The position numbers and the translations under genes were made by a program. Source: Beverwykella pulmonaria (lineage: Eukaryota; Ascomycota; Dothideomycetes; Pleosporales; Melanommataceae). From it: DNA of 64,000 nt. The notes beneath the pieces are model-generated. The model worked only from the letters and a program-made list of their open reading frames with translations. It did not search any database and had not been told where the DNA came from. The stretch is taken from the NCBI GenBank assembly GCA_001599595.1, contig BCHH01000008.1, positions 1,275,364 to 1,339,363 on the forward strand, given 5' to 3'. The first letter of the stretch is position 1, and each line of letters starts with the position of its first letter. Below, piece by piece: positions 24,501 to 34,557 of the stretch.

Positions 24501-24973
24501 ATTCAAACTGGCAGAGAAGTCTTATGAACCTATCTTCAGAGCATACTGGAGTTCTCCATGTTGCGCACCAGTGCATTGACAGCGCTATTCAAAGCACGAT
24601 TGCGTTCGACTGCGTTGGCGAACCGGCAGACGCGCCACCATACAATTACTATAAAGATGTTTCTAAACAAAGGCTCATCGTGACGAACATCTTTGGGACA
24701 CTGCATGCGTAAGTGACATTGACGCTGAAGAAAATATACCCCACTAACGGCTTGCGTTGTAGGCAATTCGGAAACATGCTTGTACTGGCGGCAGTATTCA
24801 ACTCACATCTACGGAATTACCTGCCCCCCAACACGAAGCTCACTAGGACGAACTTGTCCAACTTGTACAAACGAACCATTATGGTCCTAAATCAAGTCGC
24901 CCCGAACTCTCCGATTCTGATGATGGACCGTGATATCCTCATGCACATTCAGCGAGAACTTCATCTCGATTGA
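21517..24973 (+). CDS. Zn2Cys6 (Gal4-type) transcription regulator
   Basis: Nuclear DNA-binding regulator of 1,118 residues. Exons are 21517-22328, 22375-24708 and 24763-24973 (introns of 46 and 54 nt). Residues 1-230 are Pro/His/Ser-rich and probably disordered or activating. The binuclear zinc cluster lies at about 236-263 with perfect C-x2-C-x6-C-x5-C-x2-C-x6-C spacing (CNHCRSRKQKC, then CQFCRENNFDC), followed by a linker and QLQDSVNNISDTLKTFLERF, a likely coiled-coil dimer element. The remaining 800 residues include the fungal-specific regulator domain region (SLHPFVNPSSLRKMI ... AHAQAMLLAALYLGQFARV). Target genes cannot be told from sequence. It stands alone, with gene-poor DNA on both sides. 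Confidence 0.93.
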
Positions 24974-26323
24974 ATGCATCGACATCTCCAGGCTACGTCA
25001 CAACACTGCCAACATACTTAAGTTTTCTGCGTTATTGCGATGACCCCTCGGCTACATCGGCATTGCCTGTACTTTGTTCAGATATACCTTTTCGTTGCGA
25101 AGCGGCAAAGTTCACATCTATGAGCAGCTTCATTATCACCAGTGCACTATTCTAGCTTCACTTATTTCCCTTGCATTCTTCTCGGCGCATTTCATGTTTC
25201 ACTGTCTGCTTTTGTCAGGGCACAACTTCATTGGGCGGCTAGCGATCGACTTTTAAATATTGCGTCTCGTATTCGATTCACTACGGACCTATTGGGCGGC
25301 ATTTTGACTTCATTTCCTATGAGACTTGACATTGTATACCCGGATTGAATTGGAATGGCTGGTTTTACACGACGGCCCATTGAACTGAACAGACTGCGCA
25401 CACCCTCTTCCAGCTTCGCGTAGTCGTGCTGGTTTTCGGCGGTCTTTTGAGGTTTGGCACATTTACGCACGACACATTCGCGCTGTTATACTGGGCTGAT
25501 CTAATATCGCATCATTCGCTGTCTTTTTTTTGGTTGGACTTCGTACGCTGTAGCGATCCGCATTTCGGTATTATCTAAGATTGCCTGGGTAGATACAGAA
25601 TTGGCTTGCCTGTTTTGCTTTGTCTTGCAACTACAGTATCTCTTCCACACGGAGGAGCGCCAGCTCTATTCAGATTGAATGAAAGGGCTAATTTTGGCGA
25701 GAGGATGGCAACTTTCGATCTTGAACACATCGACGAAGCGGCGATGGTGTAATTGGAAGGTGTCGGGATCACCGAGTTTATCACAAATACTATTGGTACA
25801 TACCAACAAATCAAAATGCCGACCGAACTATTCTACCAAACATTGCTATCTACATGTAAGATCTGTTGACGCACGGAGAAGACCGCTCTTAAAGCGGCAA
25901 TGGCAGACTCGTCGAGGTGCGGACAAAGAAGCTTCCTAGCCTTGTGTGGTGCAGTTTTTGGGAAGACATTGGCATTGCAGCCCAGCTGAGATATTTGAGT
26001 TTTGAGACCCTTCCCAATATGATCGTCGCCACAACATTTGAATGGTATTGTTTAGCCCTCCGAAACGCCGCCCATCAGTCAAGTGTCAGACTACTGACTA
26101 CTCTATTATTTTGGACGTTGATCTGTTTATCTTATTCGGATAGATCTGACACTGACATCCGTACGTACGCACTTCTGAACTCAAACTCAAATGATCACAT
26201 GCATTCTATTTCTGTGGAGAGGGAGGTACCAAATTAACCTCACACTACTTCGTAAGTTAGCTACCTGTCGCCGTCTAAAGGGCTTACCCGTCATCAACAT
26301 GCGCCCCAAGGTGCTAAATGCGA

Positions 26324-26350
26324 GACGTTCCTGACGTTCCTGACGTTCCC
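26324..26350. repeat. Three 9-bp tandem repeats
   Basis: GACGTTCCT occurs twice and then GACGTTCCC, head to tail. The unit is within non-coding DNA and may be a small polymorphic repeat. Confidence 0.8.
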
Positions 26351-28391
26351 GGGCTGGAGAGTATTAAGGTAACACGTACCATGGGTGAGAAACGGATACG
26401 GCGTTTGAGTGAGTTTCGCGCCTGGAAGCGTGTACCTAGAATAGGATGTTTGGTTTGCCGCGGGAGGCTGCATACTATTCTTGTGGGAGGGGATGGCCAC
26501 GCACAGATCGTCCGAGACACAAAGAGACCTGTGGTCTGTCCACGCGTGGTGCCTTGTTCGAGGGCGGGCATGGCACATCACGACGCGCACCTTGTCGTTC
26601 GAGTAACAACGCGAACAGGTCGTGATACCCGCATGATTCCTTAGCAAATGTTGGATGCAGAGCTTTTGTATGATCAGCAATGCACATGATGACTTTAGGT
26701 GACTGTCAATATTGTCAGCTGCATCAGGCAGACAAGCTATTGTCCATCAACCTTTGTTGACAACGAAGCGGCTCTTTTGGTCCTGCGCGTACCTCCGATT
26801 ACCATACGCAGCGAATCACAACTCACGGATCTGAGTCCGGAGAAGCCTGGATGCTGCCGGCAGTTGCGACCACCAAGAGCGGGGAATTGTCTCGTCTCCT
26901 CAACGCAGGAGGGAGAAGACCGGTTCTGGGTTTTCCGGACGTTTTCCGTGAGCTCGTATTGCAGCCCATCCCAATTCGCACAGCAGGTATCCCTCCTCCG
27001 CAACCGTGAAGTCACAATTCGCTCACCGCGGTCGGCGCCCTGGAAGTATCACGGTATTGTCTCGGATACTGCACTGCACAGCACGCTCCCCTTGAGCACA
27101 ACATTGCTTAATGCTTATTCCCCATCCGTAAACTATCACTTGACCAGTTTTCATAGCCGAACCAACTGACTCCGGATGGTGAATTAAGATAACGGTAATT
27201 AATCATTGACACGCACAACACTTCATCCATGCTTGCTCCGAGTCAGAATTATCCAGGCGAGACTTGCCACCGTGGTGTCAGGGAGAACAAGTTTCCAACC
27301 AACAGCAGCACGGGGAGCCCAAATTCCCAAAATACTTCCTACAGGTATGTGAAAATGCATGTTAGCCAGTTGTAGGTCCACATTTGTAACCTTCCCCTGT
27401 TCATGTTTCTGGCGCGTCTCGCGCCTCACTCGTATCCCTTAATGTCCTTCCACGTTTTCGTGTCTCATCCCCACCACATGTGCAAATCCCTCCATCACCC
27501 ACGAAAAAGCACGCGTAGCGCTTCAATAACAAGCCAAACCCCAGTTTTTCTCTCACCGATGTGGACCCTCGGCTCGGCTAGAGCAATGCGGCTTCCCACA
27601 CAGGTAGCGAGTCCATGTCCCGCAACCACACACGACGTAAGCAGCCCCCAACACCAGCATCCCGGCGTCTGGTGCCAGGATGCAATATCGAATCGCCACG
27701 TTCAGTGCGCAGCGGACCGAGAAATGTCGGTGCGCAAGCATAGAAAAGTGCTCTGGTAGTTGTAGTAGAATGCGAGCCTAGCTACAAAGAGTCAAAGTCA
27801 CGGGGTGGCTGATTCATGCCACATGGGAGGACCCAGATCCCGAAATCGAGACTGCAGATCTGGAGAGGTGGCTCATGTAAGCAAGGGTCGCAAAACAGTC
27901 ACGGTCACGAGCACGAACATGCGAACCGAACAGCCAAAACGTCGGCGGGAGACCGACGATGGAAATTGTACGAGTCTCAACCGGGTGGAAAGCCAGCCAG
28001 TAAGAATCAGACACTGGACAGATTGCCGATTCTTGCAAGCAGAGGCCCGATGTGCTTGGGTATGTACAGTACGACATTCCCCTTTCATCTTTCCGTCAAC
28101 CCACATCTCTCCCCACAAACTCTATTGCCCCGCCATCGGTGTGGTCAAGAAGAAGTAAATCCCGCAAGGCATTTCTACAAACCACCTTGTTCAAAACGCA
28201 TTACGCCCTATCTTAGTGCCCCACCAAAAAGCACTATAGACTTTCGGCATCAAAACCCGCGACCAACCTACGAGCTACACCACACACCAAGAACCTCCGA
28301 TATCGTGGCTTCAGATCAGAAAGGGGCGACAAGGCGACCCCCGGCACTCGTGGTATGCAAGAGAGATCTGTTGCTGGCGGCGGCGGTGACG

Positions 28392-28880
28392 GACGCCTCA
28401 TGCGGGCGGGCAGACGGGGCGGGAAGCGAAGAGTGCGCAATACAACGTCGCTTTCGCTTTAGGAGGTGAGCGTCGATCGATATTGGCCGAAACCCTCGCG
28501 ATGTTTGAACCTTGATAGACGCCTCATGCGGGTAGAGACACGTCGGAGGTGAAGAGCACGCAACCAACGTCGTCTCTTTCGCTCTTGTTTCTTTACTTTT
28601 AAAGTTTGACTTCTAGGGATGACAATGAAGCATTGGTCGATTGGCTGGGTTTATTCACCGAGATATCTCTGGTTGACAATGCAGAAAGCCTCGCGACGCT
28701 TGTACCACGCCTCAAACGAGATCGAAGGTGGGTCGTGAGCCGATGAGCATGCAACCAACGTGGCAAAGTTAAAGATTGATGGAGGTGGATGTCCGTGGAC
28801 GATGGCAAACGCCTCAAGCCCGTGGTAAGCACGTTAGGCAGATGGACTAGAAAGCAAAAACATGCAGCCATCGCCAGTCT
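28392..28880. repeat. Degenerate direct repeat, about four copies
   Basis: Copies begin at 28,392, 28,518, 28,706 and 28,808 with variants of GACGCCTCATGCGGG (the last two CACGCCTCAAACGAG and AACGCCTCAAGCCCG). Each is followed some 40-65 nt later by a variant of GCATGCAACCAACGT. Before copies 2 and 3 lies the shared CCTCGCGA(T/C)G(T/C)TTG. Spacing is uneven (126, 188 and 102 nt), so the array is old or has suffered insertions and deletions. Confidence 0.55.
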
Positions 28881-29949
28881 CGTTTTCATTTCTTTATTTC
28901 TTCTCCATGCATTTGTTCAGGAGAAAACAAATAGTTGGATTGGGATGCAAGGCTGGGTTTCAGGGAGAATAAATTTTATTTTATTTTTGTTTTTTTCCAT
29001 TGTGCAAAGGTTTGGATGTCAACGATTTCTATTCGGGGACTTATCCTCGGGACTGTCATAACACCCAATCTGAGTTCTCTGTTGTAATTTTTTGCTTTGG
29101 TTTCAATCTTCCTTCTCGTCTTGTACGACTTCGGCCAGCTCCATTCAAGTCCTTGAACTCGCTCTTCGTTGATGACTCTACAATCTTCAAATTCCAAGCT
29201 TGCCAACCCAACTACCTCTTGAATTGCCTTTGAGGAGTTGTTCCGTATTCCAGTCATGAAGCTAGTTCCCAAATGAAGTAGAAACTCTTTGTTCGCAATT
29301 CACCGAGTTTTGTTCCACACTTGCTTGTCTTCATCTACTTCATTGTCACACCGCTTCATTATCGTCTCTGCAATGTTCAAGACGACGCAAAATATTGTGC
29401 GCTATGCTCTATCCAGTCAACGTCTTTTGCAAAACACCATGCTTCTAGTGACATCGAACAATCACTTTCCCGATCCTCACCAAGCCCACCCACTTAGTCC
29501 TACTACTGCATTTAACTTGTAACTAATCTAGATCGTGGATATCAAACAACGGGACGGTTGATGATGACGAACTGCTGCTGCCAGAATTGAGCCGCCTGGC
29601 CATGATAGCGGCGTCTGTTGAATCTAAATCAATCTCTTAATTCATGTTGCACAATCACAGAAATGCGAAGTTGCGAAGCATCTGTATTGGTGGAAAGTTT
29701 ATGGCCAATTCTTTGGCTTTGGGCGTTACGCCAGATGTCGTTCACCATTTCCGGACCAAATTTGGACTCTGGATACATGCCATCGCTCGATTTGGTGCAA
29801 TACCAAGAACCTTTCATATTGTTTCTCAGGCATATAAAGTGAACGGAACGAGTGTGTCAAAGGTCTCTACAACTCACTCTCCATCCTCCATCAAAGGGGT
29901 CTGTCACTCACTCTCTTCAGTTTCTCTAACGTGATTGCAATTCACTTTC

Positions 29950-30051
29950 TTTAATCCAACCAACGCGTTCGAAGTACCCTCTTTTTAATCCATCCAACGA
30001 CTTTGGAGTCCACCTTCTTTAACCCATACCTCGTCTAAGATTCACCAACTT
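29950..30051 (+). repeat. Three 34-bp imperfect tandem repeats in a 5' leader
   Basis: Units start at 29,950, 29,984 and 30,018, each opening TTTAA(T/C)CC. The first two share TCCA(A/T)CCAACG and a GAAGT(A)C / GGAGTCC half. They end just before the ATG at 30,064, so they probably lie in the transcribed leader of the Ser/Thr/Pro-rich gene. Confidence 0.65.
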
Positions 30052-30063
30052 GCATCCATCAAT

Positions 30064-31017
30064 ATGCGCCCAACAATCTTGCGCCTTCCGGCGATTCTCA
30101 GCGTCATATACTGTCTAAACGGTCACGCCGGTGCCCAAAACGGTTACGAATACGGTCCTGATTCACCGCGTCCGGTTCTATCGCGTACACTCGCATCGCC
30201 CGCAGTTCCATTGTCCACCGAACAGCCGCTTCCGGATGCACAGTCAGTCCTACCGACTGAAGTTCAATCTTCCGTCCCGACATTGTCTACCCCACCGCCG
30301 CGTCAGGAACTTCTGTCCTCAGTTCTATCGCCTGCGGCTCCATTGGCTACCCCGTATGTGCCGAACTCTGATGACTCGGATAACGATGAACAAAATCCAG
30401 CTCCGTCGCCTGCCGTTCCATCGTCTACCGCAGCACTACCGCTTCCGGATCTGCCTTCTTTAGTTCCGTCTGCTGCTCCGGTATTGTCTTCCCTACTACA
30501 GCGTCCGGACCTAGCGTCTACAGTATCATCTTATATCCCGGTATTTTCCCTATTGCCGCAACCGGATGAACCCTCCTCGGTACTATCGCCTGCAGTCCCA
30601 CTGTCCACCCCGACATTGCCTATCCGACCGCCGCATCCGTATGTGCCGCACACTGGTGGCCCGGATGATAATGATGAACAAAATCCAACTCCGTCTCCTG
30701 TGGTTCCATTGTCTACCCCGGCACTATCCGCCGAGTCTGTAGTTCCGTCTTCTATCCCGGCATTGTCTACCCTATTGCCTACAGGACCCGAGCTTCCAGT
30801 TGCATCGTCTACTCTACTATTGCCCACGGTCCAATGGTCTACTCTTACATCAGATGCGTCTCCATCCAGTACCGGCGTCGCTCAATGGAATGGCACCATC
30901 ACTTCGTCCATCACCGCCCCGTCAATGACAGCTACCAATGACACCCCAGACACGGTCACCATAACCGTCACGGTTAGAGGGGAATGCTCTGCTATTCCGA
31001 GATATCGCATTTGGTAG
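30064..31017 (+). CDS. Secreted Ser/Thr/Pro-rich (mucin-like) protein with internal duplication
   Basis: Intronless, 317 residues. A signal peptide (MRPTILRLPAILSVIYCLNG, then HAGAQ) is followed by a low-complexity chain of Ser, Pro, Thr, Val and Leu that would be heavily O-mannosylated. Two related blocks contain YVPNSDDSDNDEQNPAPSP (about residues 98-116) and YVPHTGGPDDNDEQNPTPSP (about 193-212), each followed by a variant of (V/A)VPLSTPA; between and around them a short unit like PSSVLSPAVPLSTP recurs. No globular domain or GPI-attachment tail is evident; the C-terminus has TVTITVTVRGEC. I infer a cell-wall or surface protein, function unknown. Confidence 0.72.
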   Translation: MRPTILRLPAILSVIYCLNGHAGAQNGYEYGPDSPRPVLSRTLASPAVPLSTEQPLPDAQSVLPTEVQSSVPTLSTPPPRQELLSSVLSPAAPLATPYVPNSDDSDNDEQNPAPSPAVPSSTAALPLPDLPSLVPSAAPVLSSLLQRPDLASTVSSYIPVFSLLPQPDEPSSVLSPAVPLSTPTLPIRPPHPYVPHTGGPDDNDEQNPTPSPVVPLSTPALSAESVVPSSIPALSTLLPTGPELPVASSTLLLPTVQWSTLTSDASPSSTGVAQWNGTITSSITAPSMTATNDTPDTVTITVTVRGECSAIPRYRIW

Positions 31018-32222
31018 GGTTGAGATTGTGTCTGATGATGAGATAATGGTTTTTGCTGTACTCGCAGATCCAGGTTTCGACTGATCACTAATGGTTTCAC
31101 TTTTCTTCGTAGCGCGATAATCGGTTAGCTTTTGCGAATCTTCGAACGACAAAACACCCCGGCAGTCCATGGTTTAACAGAGAGCAATCTGTTGGCCTGC
31201 CGCATGTACTTTATACACTTTAAGTTTAGTTGCACGGTTCATAGATTCATCAGCTGTGGAGCTTCCTACTCAGCTCCTTCATATGACATATTAATCTATG
31301 ACTTATTTTGTTACCCTTAAAACAATGATATGCTACTCTGCTAAGTAGCTCTTGTGATAGATCTTCGGTTTTAACTCTTCTAGTCCACCTAAACAGTCTA
31401 AAATTCATCACTGATCGTGATATTTATCACAGCACCCCCTGCGTTTGTTTATCCATATTGCATCGCTCCATTTTCTCATTCGGTTCAAGCTTTTGAAATA
31501 ATTTATTGTTAAAATTCATGTTTTACGTGACTTTGGAATCTCCCTTCCAGAATAGACCATAGAAAAATGAACGGGCATACAAACACAACACCCCCATAAA
31601 TCGGCGGACACAAGATCACGAGCATTCACCTTAATCCCTTGAGCCTGGTTTGTCTCGAGACAATCCCAGCATTTATACAATCCTCGACATCCTTGTTGCG
31701 AATACCGCCGCGCGGGTCCTCTGCCTCCTCCCAAATATACCTCTCGGCCTCACTAGCAGCTGCAAAGTACTCCTCTATCTCAATGAAACTATATCACTCA
31801 ATCACCTTTACTTTCCTATTCCCATGTGTTTGATTGGCAGCCAAGAGAAAACCTGGAACGGAGTCGGAGATATTGCAATTCTGTACCAACGGACTACCGA
31901 AAGACGTTGCTCTATCCTACGTCGGGTTCTCTTCTTTAACAATCCTCACTCCCTCTTCATTCCGCGACGTATTCACCCTTCCCCAACCACTATTCCCACT
32001 CCAACCGGCCATACCCACCTTCCCCACACACCGTCCCTCACTTCCCATCCACCGCAATCTCCTTCACCGCAGATACACACAATCTCCTTCTCTTCCATCT
32101 AAACGCCCACATTATCATCCTCACCCTCCTTCCGCCCGGTACATTGCGCCTCTACACCATCCGTGCGGGGTACTTTGCAAAGCCACCTCGACTCCTGTGG
32201 CCTATATAATCCGGCGCCGCTC
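31018..32222. other. Intergenic / possible upstream exons
   Basis: AT-rich to about 31,640, then more balanced. Frames at 31,650-32,283 may include exons of the following small gene, but I could not find a splice pattern that I trust. Confidence 0.35.
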
Positions 32223-32543
32223 ATGCACGAGTGCGTCATGCGGGATAAGAAGGCAATGGAGGCGGTGCGGAAGGGTATGTTAATGTACCTGGAAGGATGG
32301 AGAGAGAAGGGCGGTAGGATGGGGAGACGAGGGAAGTTGGCCGGAGGCAATAGGAAGGAGAGAACGTTGGCGTGGAGGAAGGGTAGTGTGGCTCTAAGTG
32401 TGATTTGCGGAGCCGGCACGCACAGAGCTGTCACAATCGCCGAGACGATAGCCGCGGAACTGTATAAGAGGCTAGAAGAGGATGGTGCACTGGTGAACGT
32501 GGTGCATGTGTGCCATGACCTGAGGGAGAAGGATGCCTATTAG
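32223..32543 (+). CDS. Small protein with RapZ C-terminal-like motif (tentative)
   Basis: Open frame of 106 codons from ATG 32,223 to TAG 32,543; the frame continues open upstream to about 32,163 without an ATG, so it may be the last exon of a longer gene. The C-terminal half reads SVICGAGTHRAVTIAETIAA, then VNVVHVCHDL. This resembles the GRHRSV...AE.L...V.V.HRDL pattern of the RapZ C-terminal domain, which is also found as small stand-alone fungal proteins. The canonical GRHRS is changed to GTHRA, so it could be diverged or a decayed copy. The N-terminal half is rich in Arg and Gly and unrecognised. Function unknown. Confidence 0.38.
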   Translation: MHECVMRDKKAMEAVRKGMLMYLEGWREKGGRMGRRGKLAGGNRKERTLAWRKGSVALSVICGAGTHRAVTIAETIAAELYKRLEEDGALVNVVHVCHDLREKDAY

Positions 32544-32770
32544 AAATAGTTCTGATGAAGCAAAAGTTCTTCTAACATTGAGCATGTTCCTCGTTGCCTT
32601 TGAACCAGTAAACACACGGATTGATTGTTCTACATACAAGGAAATGATACACCAACTGTCAGAGGACAGACCATTCATTCGGCCATCCTTCTATTCCGTA
32701 CTCCTAGATACTTTTGTTTGGTTATATTTCCTATTTCACTTCTCCCCAACTCTGCTCCACCCTTTATTCT

Positions 32771-34311
32771 TCACGCTGTCTTCTTTTTTCCAATGCTCGT
32801 ATCCAAGGTACCCACAACCCATACGACCGCAAAGATAGCAAACACGCCAAGAGCAACTACAACGGGTTTTCGCAGCCCAGCTGTCCATGGGTAGTCGTAC
32901 GTGACGATCAGTTCCCTCTCTCTGAAGTCATCCACAAGGTTGATTGCTGACAAGCTCAGAGTGGTGCGGCCAACGGTATCCATGAAGGTCTTGTGTAGAG
33001 TCGTGGTGCTGGTGATGACGGGCACAGCAGTGGAGTACTTGACGTTCGTAGCACCTTCGGGTAGAATAACGCGGAGGTTCACGCGCGCGTACTCGAGACC
33101 CTCGCCAATGCGGGGGCCCTCGAGGAACGGCACCTTGAGGATGTAGGAGTCGCCTTGCAGCTTGCGCAAGTAGGTAGACAGATCGGCATCCCAGCCAACG
33201 CGGAAGCTATACTTCCAGCCTCCGAAGACAGGATAACGGGGCTTGAGTTCCAGGAGCGCTTCTTTCTTGCCGGGGCGGAAACGCGAGGTCGACACGTTGC
33301 CGATGTCGTCCGTGAAGTATGGGTTCAGGGCACCTGGATGCAGAGGGAGGTTCAATGCCTTGAGAGCGGAAGTTGGCGGGCTCATATACGAGGTCTTCTG
33401 CCATTCGACGCGTGAGAAATGGTTCTTGAGGGACGCGCCTTTGTTGGTTAGCCAGTACCGTTCTTCCGAGGCAAGATTACCGCCCCAGTGGGAGACCTCG
33501 AGATCGCGCTCGAGAAGCGATGCGTGAGTGAGCGGCTTAGTGAACTCGTAGCGCACGCTGACGGATTCCTCGGCGCCTGCGGGGATGTTGTTGTACGGTC
33601 CATATGTGAAGGTCGAGCCTTGCTTCTGCGGGTCCGCCTTCTTGTCTGCATTCAGCTCTGCGGAGAGAGTCGTGTAGTCGGGGACATCACTGTTGGGGAA
33701 CTTTATCTTTGTCTTTTGTTTCTCCGTGTTGTAGGCGGAGGGAGTGTAGGCGCTGAAAGTGTACTGGACGTATTGCTTGTCTGACTGGCCGATGGACGCG
33801 GGGACGGGGAAGAGAGATGAGAGAACACTGTAGGTGATGCTGAGGGTCTGCTGCTCCTTGGATGCGAGGGGCTTGGGAAGGTGAATGAGGTAGTATTCGG
33901 TGGAGCTACGTTGTTGATTAGCTGCTGTAGGATCACTCGGATTTGGATCAATGTGTACCTTTCCGTGTCATACTCCACAATCTCAACCTTGAACGTGCCC
34001 TTCTCGGGCGCCTTCTTATCCTTAACCTCGAACCCTCCCACTCTCGATATCAGGCTCGAGTCGAAGGGAAGGTAGTATTCCGCCTGCGGTTTGGAGTCGA
34101 TGTTCTCAATTATGACATTGACCGTCTCTCGAGCGTACGCCTTATCCAGGTTGGTCGTCCGGACAAGGTTAGCATTCTTAAACACTTGCGGAGGCTTGAA
34201 TGTGCTCGGGAGCACTTGTCTGGAGAGCAGCGGTTGCGACAAGTTCAATTCGGCGGCGGCGAAGCTCGATAGAGCTGCTAGGCAGCTTGATACGAATGAA
34301 ACAGACCTCAT
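32771..34311 (-). CDS. OST1: Oligosaccharyltransferase subunit 1 (ribophorin I)
   Basis: Subunit of the ER oligosaccharyltransferase complex that transfers the preassembled glycan from dolichol to Asn residues of nascent proteins. Two exons (33959-34311, 32771-33905; 53-nt intron) encode 495 residues. A signal peptide (MRSVSFVSSCLAALSSFAAA) precedes the luminal ribophorin I domain with family sequences such as STEYYLIHLPKPLAS, HFSRVEWQKTSY and RVGWDADLSTYLRK. One membrane helix lies near the C-terminus (PVVVALGVFAIFAVVWVVG). The tail ends KKTA, a dilysine COPI retrieval signal, recognised by the coat of which alpha-COP at the left of this window is part. The start is separated by 246 bp from the divergent pseudouridine enzyme gene. 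Confidence 0.97.
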
Positions 34312-34557
34312 CTTGGGTAGCAGCCAAGTTACCCGGGCATAGATGAGAATTGGGTGTGAGGAGGAGTTGGAATGGTGAGGTCGTCTGGTTCCTGGATGTT
34401 ACGCCGTTAGAGCAGATGCGTCGTGTTCACTTCGGAGATTCTGCCGTAGCCGTTGAGACCGCCTTTTCCGCTCCGCGCCAAGGTCTCCGCCCCGCCATTG
34501 GACCTCAACTCCAAAGCTCACGGATTCGCGATAGCCAATGCTCTCCACATAGCCACT
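34312..34557. promoter_or_regulatory. Bidirectional promoter, OST1 / pseudouridine enzyme
   Basis: Only 246 bp separate the two divergent start codons, so both promoters and leaders must lie here. No TATA box is evident on either strand. Confidence 0.6.

Larger units (their letters stand above)
24974..30063. other. 5.1 kb gene-poor region with short repeats
   Basis: No supportable coding gene. Open frames up to 217 codons (27,816-28,469) lack domains, hydrophobic cores or intron structure. The region includes a 3 x 9-bp repeat at 26.3 kb, a degenerate dispersed repeat at 28.4-28.8 kb and a 34-bp tandem repeat just before the next gene, each listed separately. The stretch 24,974-26,250 is AT-richer and includes the regulator's 3' flank. 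Confidence 0.5.

Noticed and set aside
28240..28300. tRNA-like string on the minus strand (GGTGTAGCTCG...)
   Set aside because: No matching B box or acceptor stem pairing could be found.
27816..28469. 217-codon plus-strand frame in the gene-poor region
   Set aside because: Composition is irregular with no hydrophobic core or domain, and it overlaps a degenerate repeat and other frames of equal quality.
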